This document shows, in pieces, positions 1 to 5,796 of a stretch of 53,050 nt of DNA; the first letter of the stretch is position 1, and each line of letters begins with the position of its first letter. The stretch is from an uncultured Oscillospiraceae bacterium (GTDB taxonomy: Bacteria > Bacillota > Clostridia > Oscillospirales > Oscillospiraceae): NCBI GenBank assembly GCA_948766235.1, contig CAQCFX010000006.1, positions 1 to 53,050 of the forward strand. The letters are read 5' to 3'. The notes under the pieces were generated by a model that searched no databases, was not told the origin of the DNA, and was given only the letters and a program-made list of their open reading frames with translations. Made by a program: the position numbers and the translations under genes.

Positions 1-924
1 ACCATCATGGAGGAGGGCACCGAGTTCCTGGACCGCCTCCAGAACGGCGGCACGCTGCCCATGATTACCTCCTGCTCCCCCGGCTGGATTCGCTTCTGCG
101 AGCAGCACTATCCCGAGTTCATCCCCTCCCTGTCCTCCTGCAAGTCCCCCCAGCAGATGTTCGGTGCGCTGGTCAAGAGCTACTACGCCGAGAAGGCGGG
201 CATTGACCCCAAGGACATCTACGTGGTGTCCATCATGCCCTGCACCGCCAAGAAGTACGAGGTCAAGCGGGAGGAGCAGCGCATGGCCAACGGCTGTATG
301 CCGGTGGACGCCTCCCTCACCACCCGGGAGCTGGCCCGGATGATTACCCAGGCGGGCATGATGTTCGACCACCTGCCCGACGGCGAGTTTGACCCCATGC
401 TGGGCCTGTCCACCGGCGCGTCGGTTATCTTCGGCGCCACCGGCGGCGTGATGGAGGCGGCGCTGCGCACCGTGGCCGCCAAGCTCATGGGCGATGACTC
501 CGCCCCCCTGGAGTTCCACGAGGTACGCGGCATCAAGGACATCAAGGAGGCCAGCTATGAGCTGCCCGGCCGCACGGTGAAGGTGTGCGTAGCCTCGGGG
601 CTGTCCAACGCCAAGATTGTGCTGGACGGCGTCAAGTCCGGCGAGCTGCACTATGACTTCATCGAGTTCATGGCCTGCCCCGGCGGCTGCGTCAACGGCG
701 GCGGCCAGCCTCTGCACGCCTCCTCCGTGCGCTCCTTCACCGATATGCGCACCCTCCGCGCCCAGGCGCTGTATCAGCAGGACCAGGATATGCCCCTGCG
801 CCGCAGCCATGAAAGCCCGGTGGTCAAGGAGGTCTACGAGAACTATCTGGGCGAGCCAGGCGGCCACAAGGCCCACGAGCTGCTCCACTGCACCTACGTG
901 CCCCAGACCCGCTACCGCACCTGA
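1..924 (+). CDS. hydA: [FeFe] hydrogenase large subunit, H-cluster domain (5' end cut off)
   Basis: This is the C-terminal part of an iron-only hydrogenase, reversible H2 formation from protons, probably the catalytic subunit of an NADH-linked or bifurcating complex. The reading frame is open from base 1, so the N-terminal ferredoxin-like domains lie upstream of the window. All three H-cluster signatures are present: TSCSPGW (L1), MPCTAKKYE (L2) and EFMACPGGCVNGGGQP (L3). They supply the cysteines that hold the 4Fe-4S/2Fe cluster. The short tail after L3 and the HCTYV motif near the C terminus resemble group A (HndD/HydA) enzymes. A strong terminator follows directly. The family is certain; the exact complex cannot be told from this fragment. 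Confidence 0.95.
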   Translation, partial: TIMEEGTEFLDRLQNGGTLPMITSCSPGWIRFCEQHYPEFIPSLSSCKSPQQMFGALVKSYYAEKAGIDPKDIYVVSIMPCTAKKYEVKREEQRMANGCMPVDASLTTRELARMITQAGMMFDHLPDGEFDPMLGLSTGASVIFGATGGVMEAALRTVAAKLMGDDSAPLEFHEVRGIKDIKEASYELPGRTVKVCVASGLSNAKIVLDGVKSGELHYDFIEFMACPGGCVNGGGQPLHASSVRSFTDMRTLRAQALYQQDQDMPLRRSHESPVVKEVYENYLGEPGGHKAHELLHCTYVPQTRYRT

Positions 925-942
925 TTCCTTTACCTTTTATTC

Positions 943-979
943 AAAAAACCCCTTCCGGGCACACCCGGAAGGGGTTTTT
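943..979. terminator. Bidirectional rho-independent terminator
   Basis: A perfect GC-rich inverted repeat (CCCCTTCCGGG / CCCGGAAGGGG) is flanked by an A run on the left and a T run on the right. It can end both the hydrogenase transcript on the plus strand and the small-protein transcript on the minus strand. Confidence 0.9.
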
Positions 980-1005
980 CTCTGCTTTGCCCGCGGGCTG
1001 AAGCC

Positions 1006-1236
1006 TCAAAACAGCTTCTTCAGTCCGTCCAGCTTATCGCCCAGGTCGGAGGCGGTGAGCTTGGCCTTAATGCCGGCCACCAGCGGCTTGAGCTGCTCGT
1101 CCGGCAGGTCCACACCCAGCACGCTCTCCAGCGTCTTGATGGGGTCGCTCTGGAATTTTTTCATCAGGTCGGGGTCCTTTTTCAGCTTGGCGGCAATCTC
1201 CTCCACCTTGGCCTTCACGTCGAAGTTCAAATCCAT
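1006..1236 (-). CDS. Small helical protein of unknown function (76 aa)
   Basis: I do not recognise a named family. The protein is short, charged and rich in Lys, Asp and Leu, and looks entirely alpha-helical with no signal peptide, membrane segment or cysteines. It ends in a Gly-Leu-Lys-Lys-Leu-Phe type amphipathic tail. Two in-frame ATGs lie six bases apart (1242 and 1236). The second is chosen because AGGAG lies 7 bases before it but only 1 base before the first. It has its own promoter inside the 3' end of the symporter gene and a terminator shared with the hydrogenase, so it is probably a real, separately expressed gene. I recall similar small proteins in related Clostridia, but cannot verify this here. 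Confidence 0.75.
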   Translation of the reverse strand: MDLNFDVKAKVEEIAAKLKKDPDLMKKFQSDPIKTLESVLGVDLPDEQLKPLVAGIKAKLTASDLGDKLDGLKKLF

Positions 1237-1290
1237 GTCCATTCTCCTTTTCTCTGTTCTGATTGGGAAATCGTCCCTTTGACAGCCATC

Positions 1291-1319
1291 ATCTTACGCT
1301 ATCCCGTTCTCATTGTCAA
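1291..1319 (-). promoter_or_regulatory. Sigma-A promoter for the small protein gene
   Basis: On the minus strand, TTGACA (1314-1319) and TAAGAT (1291-1296) are separated by 17 bases. The promoter sits inside the last codons of the upstream symporter gene, about 55 bases before the small gene's start codon. Confidence 0.6.
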
Positions 1320-2706
1320 GAGCGGTCCTTCTTCCGCCCCGGCGGGCCGCCAGCCACGTGTGCAACAGATGCACCGCCTCCGGCGAGAGCAGCAGCAGCA
1401 CCGGCAGATTCACCGCCGCCAGCAGGCCGTTGAACGCGTCCACCAGCTGCCACACCGCCGTCACGTCCCCCACCGCCCCAAAAATCACGCAGGCCGGGAA
1501 GGCCAGATGAAACAGCCCCATGGCCCAGCGGGAGCCGGTGAGGGTCTCCAGCCCCCGCCGCCCGTAGTACCCCGAGCCGATAAGGGAGGTAAAGGCGAAC
1601 AGAATCAGGCTGATGGACACAATCCACTCCCCCGCCTCCCCAAACAGGGTGGCAAACCCCGCTGCCGTCAACGGCGCGCCCAGCATTCCCTCGGGCACGG
1701 CGCCCCCTTCCGCCAGGGCCAGCACCTGCACCGGGTCGTACACCCCGGAGGTCAAAATCACCAGCGCCGTGACGGTGCAGATGACCATGGTGGCGAAAAA
1801 CACCTCGAAAATGCCCCACATCCCCTGCTCCGCCGGCTGCTCCACATCGGCGCAGGCGTGGGCGATGGCGGACATACCCAGCCCCGCCTCGTTGGTGAAC
1901 ACGCCCCGGGCCACCCCGTAGCGCAGCGCAGCCCCCATGGCGTAGCCCCCGGCGATGGCCCGGGGGGCAAAGGCGTAGGCGATAATCTGCTGAAACGCCG
2001 TGGGCACCGAGCGCCAGTTCACCGCCACCACCGCCAGCCCGCACCCCACAAACAGCAGCGCCATGGCGGGCACCAACAGCTCGCACAGCTTCCCAATCCG
2101 CTTGATGCCCCCTGCCAGCACCAGGGCCACGGCGGCGGCCAGCACCACCCCCACCGCCAGCCGGTTCGCCCCTGCCGCCGCGGACAGGGAGGTGGCGATG
2201 GAGTTGGCCTGGGCCAGATTTCCCCCCGCCAGCGTCTCCGCGATGCACAGCAGGGCGAACAGCTTGGCCAGCCCCGGCAGGCGCAGCCCATTTTTGATGT
2301 ACTCCATGGGCCCGCCCCGAAAGCTCCCGTCCGGCCCCCGCTCCCGGTGGCGCACCGCCAGCGTCTTCTCCCCGCAGCTCACCGCCATGCCCAGCAGGGC
2401 GGACATCCACATCCAAAACACCGACCCCGGCCCGCCGTATACAATGGCCGTGGCCACCCCGGCAATGGAGCCGGTGCCCACCGTGGCGGCCAGGGCGGTG
2501 GACAGCGCCTGGAGCTGGGTCACGCCGCCGCCCTTCCCCGCCTTTTTCCGCCGGAACAGGGAGCCCACCGTGGTCTTCCACCACACCCCCACGCCGAAGA
2601 TGGGAAAAAACCCGGTGGCGAAAGAGTAGCACAGCCCTACCGCCAAAAAGGCCGCCAGCAGCGGCCCTCCCCACAGAAAATTGCCCAGCTGCTCAAAAAA
2701 AGCCAT
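1294..2706 (-). CDS. AGCS-family sodium:alanine/glycine symporter
   Basis: This 470-residue integral membrane protein imports alanine and/or glycine with Na+. It shows the family's hallmarks: a long N-terminal stretch with FFPIFGVGVWWKTT, the conserved GTGSIAGVATAI segment, FTNEAGLGMSAIAHA, and about ten hydrophobic segments to the end. The frame runs open upstream, but the start at 2706 is chosen because hydrophobic sequence begins there (MAFFEQLGNFLWGG) and GAGGGGGA lies about 9 bases ahead. This start codon and its ribosome binding site lie inside a 13-bp inverted repeat. It follows folT by 64 bases with no terminator between, so it may be read on the folT transcript and share the THF riboswitch. 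The substrate (Ala versus Gly) is inferred from the family. Confidence 0.92.
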   Translation of the reverse strand: MAFFEQLGNFLWGGPLLAAFLAVGLCYSFATGFFPIFGVGVWWKTTVGSLFRRKKAGKGGGVTQLQALSTALAATVGTGSIAGVATAIVYGGPGSVFWMWMSALLGMAVSCGEKTLAVRHRERGPDGSFRGGPMEYIKNGLRLPGLAKLFALLCIAETLAGGNLAQANSIATSLSAAAGANRLAVGVVLAAAVALVLAGGIKRIGKLCELLVPAMALLFVGCGLAVVAVNWRSVPTAFQQIIAYAFAPRAIAGGYAMGAALRYGVARGVFTNEAGLGMSAIAHACADVEQPAEQGMWGIFEVFFATMVICTVTALVILTSGVYDPVQVLALAEGGAVPEGMLGAPLTAAGFATLFGEAGEWIVSISLILFAFTSLIGSGYYGRRGLETLTGSRWAMGLFHLAFPACVIFGAVGDVTAVWQLVDAFNGLLAAVNLPVLLLLSPEAVHLLHTWLAARRGGRRTALDNENGIA

Positions 2707-2745
2707 GTCCGCATTCCCCCTCAAAGGAAGGTATGCGGACATGGC
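2702..2745 (-). promoter_or_regulatory. Hairpin enclosing the start of the AGCS gene
   Basis: The arms GCCATGTCCGCAT (2733-2745 side on the minus strand) and ATGCGGACATGGC are perfect 13-bp inverted repeats. The AGCS start codon is in the 3' arm and its GGGGG ribosome binding site is in the loop, where it can further pair with CUUCC. There is no U run after it, so it looks like a translation-masking hairpin rather than a terminator. Confidence 0.55.
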
Positions 2746-2770
2746 CTTCGTTATGCGGTTTGCGGGGCGG

Positions 2771-3430
2771 TCACTCCTCCCAGGGCGTCCGCTCCTTCTC
2801 CTGCGCCCCTTTGGACCACTCCGGCTTTTTCCACAGCCGCAGGCGGCCGGCCTGGTCGGGCAGGAAGTCCATGCGGTGGAGAATGGGCAGCAGCGCGGCG
2901 AACAGCGCCACAAGCATAACGGTCTGCACCGGCAGCATGATGGCGTTTTTTATCGCCCGCTCCCCCACCAAAACCCAGTAGCCCTTGCTGGAATACCACA
3001 GGTACGCCCCCAGGGACTGCAAAAATACGTTCTGAATATTGGTGAGCAGCTTGGCCAGAAAAATGCGCGTCACCGTCACCTGGGCGCGGTAGAGAAACAG
3101 CGCGTAGGTGAACACCCCCAGCATGGTGGTAAAGATGTAAAAGGGGTTGTACCCGCCGTCCGGGTTCATGAAGTAGCTCACCGTGTCCTCCACAAAGCCG
3201 AAGACCAGCGCGTTCACCGGCCCGCCCACCAGGGCGCACAGCGCCCGGGCCAGAAAGCCCCAGGTGACCCGGATGTTCCCCATAATGGGAATGGACTTGG
3301 CGTAGCTCAGCGCCACGCAGGCGGCCACCATCAGCGCGGAGAACACCAGCGTGCGGGGCTTTTTGAAATCCGTCAGGGCGTCCCGCCAATAGGCGCGGGA
3401 AAAGGGCGTTTTGTACAGCGTTTGGGACAT
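2771..3430 (-). CDS. folT: Folate ECF transporter substrate-binding subunit FolT
   Basis: This is a 219-residue membrane protein of the ECF S-component type. It captures folate in the membrane and hands it to the shared ECF energising module, whose genes are not in this window. The folate-type signature is seen in IRVTWGFLARALCALVGGPV and the following FGFVEDTVSYFMNPDGGYNPF region, within about six hydrophobic segments. The start at 3430 is set by AAAGGAGG 8 bases upstream; the longer frame upstream is low-complexity non-coding sequence. The assignment is strongly supported by an upstream tetrahydrofolate riboswitch. The C-terminal 30 residues are charged and cytoplasmic. Confidence 0.92.
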   Translation of the reverse strand: MSQTLYKTPFSRAYWRDALTDFKKPRTLVFSALMVAACVALSYAKSIPIMGNIRVTWGFLARALCALVGGPVNALVFGFVEDTVSYFMNPDGGYNPFYIFTTMLGVFTYALFLYRAQVTVTRIFLAKLLTNIQNVFLQSLGAYLWYSSKGYWVLVGERAIKNAIMLPVQTVMLVALFAALLPILHRMDFLPDQAGRLRLWKKPEWSKGAQEKERTPWEE

Positions 3431-3440
3431 AAAAAGACCT

Positions 3441-3516
3441 CCTTTGTTTTCTCGGCAGCCCAAAATGGGTATGCCGCACAAAGGAAGCCCGCGCTCCAAG
3501 CTCCGCCATGCGGCAG
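3441..3516 (-). promoter_or_regulatory. Expression platform of the folT riboswitch (alternative helices masking the SD)
   Basis: Two competing pairings are visible on the minus strand. UGCGGCA (3472-3478) can pair with UGCCGCA, which overlaps the 3' strand of riboswitch stem P1 (3509-3515). Alternatively CCUUUGU plus CGGCA (3473-3484) can pair with UGCCG (3453-3457) and ACAAAGG (3441-3447), burying the folT Shine-Dalgarno. Ligand-stabilised P1 would free the second pairing and shut translation. There is no U tract, so control is probably at translation initiation. Confidence 0.6.
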
Positions 3517-3630
3517 CGGGATGCGGGGCGCGCACTGCAAGCCTTGCGGCTTTTCGTCCGGCGGACAACTCCCCGTCCCGCCGGCACTGCGGAGGCAAAA
3601 GCCCCCTAACACACGCGCCCCTACTCTGCC
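3512..3630 (-). ncRNA. Tetrahydrofolate (THF) riboswitch aptamer
   Basis: The element matches the THF aptamer in order and motif. The 5' strand is P1 GGCAG, then the invariant AGUAG, then P2 GGGCGCG. The 3' side has P2' CGCGCCC, then GCAUCC, then P1' CUGCC. Between them are a GC-rich hairpin (CCGGCGGAC / GUCCCGCCGG) and a second short hairpin AAGCC-GCA-GGCUU preceded by ACGAAA. It is placed 82 bases before folT, a known target of this riboswitch class. Reading is by eye from known consensus; no covariance model was run. Confidence 0.82.
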
Positions 3631-3639
3631 TGTGAACAG

Positions 3640-3668
3640 AGTTTACTCTACAATCGCAAAAATTGCAA
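3640..3668 (-). promoter_or_regulatory. Promoter of the folT riboswitch transcript
   Basis: On the minus strand TTGCAA (3663-3668) and TAAACT (3640-3645) are 17 bases apart, which would start transcription just before the riboswitch aptamer. The plus-strand stretch 3669-3802 between this promoter and the MATE promoter is GC-rich and I see no gene or clear element in it. Confidence 0.55.
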
Positions 3669-3802
3669 GCGGCAATATGACCAAAATGAGGAGCGCATCT
3701 CCTCGGGGGCCGCCGGAGCAGGCCACTCCTGGCGCTCAGCCAAGACCAGCCCCGGCCCATTGTGGACCGACGAGCCGCACTCGTCCAACCGCTCATCCCT
3801 CC

Positions 3803-3830
3803 TTGACAGCTGTCGAATTTTGAGTATAAT
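3803..3830 (+). promoter_or_regulatory. Consensus promoter of the MATE-marR operon
   Basis: Perfect TTGACA (3803-3808) and perfect TATAAT (3825-3830) are separated by 16 bases. Such a strong promoter fits an operon held off by its own repressor. Confidence 0.8.
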
Positions 3831-3840
3831 AAAGTACTAT

Positions 3841-3866
3841 ATGAAACAGTTGCAAATGAAACAATT
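3841..3866 (+). repeat. Direct repeat in the MATE leader, candidate MarR operator
   Basis: ATGAAACAGTT (3841-3851) and ATGAAACAATT (3856-3866) are tandem copies offset by 15 bases, lying from about the transcription start into the leader. The position suits a repressor site for the operon's MarR protein. Binding is inferred only. Confidence 0.35.
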
Positions 3867-3886
3867 TACAGCAAGGAGACAGCTCA

Positions 3887-5302
3887 ATGGCGGACACAGA
3901 CAAACAGCGGCAGCTGCTGCGGGAAAACATGATGCTGGAGGGGTCCCTGCCCCGGGTGATTACCAAAATGGCCCTTCCCTCCATCATCTCTTTTTTAATT
4001 ACATCCATTTATAACCTGGCGGACACCTATTTTGTCAGCGGCTTGGGAGAGAGCGCCCAGGCCGCCATCAGCGTCAACGCCTCCCTGGACCAGATTATCA
4101 TGATGGCCGGCTCCATGCTGGCGGTGGGTGCGGCCAGCTATATCTCCCGCCTGCTGGGGGCCAAGGACTCGGACAAGGCCAGCCGGGTGCTGTCCACGGC
4201 GTTTTTTACCGCCGCTTTGTTCGGCGCGGTGGTCACCGTTCTGGGCGTGAGCTTCATGCACCCCATGGTGCGCCTTTTGGGCGCCACCGACACCTGCGAG
4301 CAGTTCGCCGTGGAATACGCCACCTATGTGCTGCTGGTGGCTCCCTTTATGGCGGCCAACTTTGTGATGAACCAGTGCCTGCGGGCGGAGGGCAGCGCCA
4401 TGCTCTCCATGGTGGGCATGGGCTTCGGCGGCATTTTGAACTGTTTCCTGGACCCCATTTTCATCTTTAATTTCGACATGGGCGTGGCGGGCGCGTCGCT
4501 GGCCACCGCTATCTCCAAGCTGGTCAGCTTTGCCATTTTGGTCTTCCCCTATCTCACCCGCCGCAGCGTTCTGCGCCTGTCCATCCGCCGCTTCCGTCCC
4601 AGCAGGGACATCGTCACCCAGGTGGTCAGCGTGGGCTCCTCGTCCATGTTCCGCTCGGGGCTGGCGGTGGTGTCCGCCATTGTGCTCAATAACATCGCCG
4701 GCGGCATCTCGGACGCCGTTCTGGCCGGCATCGGCGTGTCCACCAAGGTGATGATGTTCCCCTTCGGCATCATCCTGGGCTTCGGCACCGGCTTCCAGCC
4801 GGTGGCCGGCTTCAACTGGGGCGCCAAGCGGTACGACCGGGTGAAGGAGAGCTACCGCTTTGCCTCCCGCGCCGCCATCCTCGGCGCGCTGGTGATGGGG
4901 CTCACCCTGGCGCTGCTGGCCAACCAGCTCATCGGCGTGTTCGCCAAGTCGGACCAGTCGGCGGAGATGCTCGCCATCGGCGCGCTGTGCATCCGCCTGC
5001 AATGCCTGGTGCTGCCCATCCACGGCTGGGTGGCGGTGGTGAATATGTTCTGCGCCGGGCTGGGCAATGCCCGGGGGGCGCTGCTGCTGTCCACCTCCCG
5101 GCAGGGCACCTGCTTCCTGCCCATCGTCTACCCCATGTCCTGGGCCTGGGGGGCCTACGGCGTGGCCGCCGTCCAGGCGGTGGCCGACCTGCTCACCTTA
5201 ACCCTGGCCCTGCCCCTCATCCGCCGGGTGAAGCGGCAGATTCAGGCCGCTGCCGACGCCCAGGCGCTGGAGCGCCCCGTCCCCGGAGGTGAGGGGGCAT
5301 GA
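3887..5302 (+). CDS. MATE-family multidrug/metabolite efflux transporter
   Basis: This 471-residue protein has the 12 hydrophobic segments of a MATE exporter in two similar halves. Typical early sequences are ITKMALPSIISFLITSIYNLADTYFVS and AISVNASLDQ; the mid-point contains GFGTGFQPVAGFNWGAK. It probably expels cationic drugs or metabolites in exchange for Na+ or H+. AAGGAGA lies 8 bases before the ATG. The stop codon overlaps the marR start (ATGA), so the two are translationally coupled, and a consensus promoter lies 57 bases upstream. The substrate cannot be told from sequence. Confidence 0.95.
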   Translation: MADTDKQRQLLRENMMLEGSLPRVITKMALPSIISFLITSIYNLADTYFVSGLGESAQAAISVNASLDQIIMMAGSMLAVGAASYISRLLGAKDSDKASRVLSTAFFTAALFGAVVTVLGVSFMHPMVRLLGATDTCEQFAVEYATYVLLVAPFMAANFVMNQCLRAEGSAMLSMVGMGFGGILNCFLDPIFIFNFDMGVAGASLATAISKLVSFAILVFPYLTRRSVLRLSIRRFRPSRDIVTQVVSVGSSSMFRSGLAVVSAIVLNNIAGGISDAVLAGIGVSTKVMMFPFGIILGFGTGFQPVAGFNWGAKRYDRVKESYRFASRAAILGALVMGLTLALLANQLIGVFAKSDQSAEMLAIGALCIRLQCLVLPIHGWVAVVNMFCAGLGNARGALLLSTSRQGTCFLPIVYPMSWAWGAYGVAAVQAVADLLTLTLALPLIRRVKRQIQAAADAQALERPVPGGEGA

Positions 5303-5739
5303 CCGACCCGGTGCTGTCCAGTCTGCTGAAAATCAACCGCCAGCGGATGCGCATTCTCCGGCACACCGTCCTCACGCCCAACGGGTATGTGGGCGTTATG
5401 CACCTCATCGTCCTCCACATCGGCCGCCACCCGGGCGCCAGCCAGGAGGATGTGGTGAGCTTCTTCGCCCTGGACAAGGCCAGCGTGGCCCGAAGCGCCC
5501 GCCGGCTGGAGGACCTGGGCCACATCCGCCGCGCCCCCGACCCGGAAAACCGCCGGCAGTACCAGCTCTACCTCACCCAGGCGGGAGAGGAGATGCTGGC
5601 CGTGCTGGACCGCGCCACCCAGCGCTTTCAGCGCCAGCTGTCCGCCGGCGTCTCGCCGGAGGACTGGCAGACGCTGGCCGGGCTGCTCCAGCGCCTGGAG
5701 GAGAACAGCCGCAAATGCCCGTCCCAGGACCAAAACTGA
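5299..5739 (+). CDS. MarR-family transcriptional regulator
   Basis: This 146-residue winged-helix protein probably represses its own operon and releases on binding an effector that the MATE pump exports. The DNA-binding part includes ASQEDVVSFFALDKASVARSARRLEDLGHIRR, followed by the wing DPENRRQYQLYLTQAGE, a classic MarR pattern. The start overlaps the last codon of the MATE gene by four bases. A strong terminator follows the stop at 5743-5780. The pairing of a MarR gene with a MATE gene in one transcript is common; the ligand is unknown. Confidence 0.92.
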   Translation: MTDPVLSSLLKINRQRMRILRHTVLTPNGYVGVMHLIVLHIGRHPGASQEDVVSFFALDKASVARSARRLEDLGHIRRAPDPENRRQYQLYLTQAGEEMLAVLDRATQRFQRQLSAGVSPEDWQTLAGLLQRLEENSRKCPSQDQN

Positions 5740-5742
5740 ACA

Positions 5743-5780
5743 GAGCCGCCGCGGAACGCTCCGCGGCGGCTCTCTTTTTT
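5743..5780 (+). terminator. Rho-independent terminator of the MATE-marR operon
   Basis: GAGCCGCCGCGGA / TCCGCGGCGGCTC forms a near-perfect stem with a 4-base loop, followed by CTTTTTT. The minus-strand side has no T run, so it acts mainly rightward. Confidence 0.92.
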
Positions 5781-5796
5781 GTGTCTGGGCGGGCAG

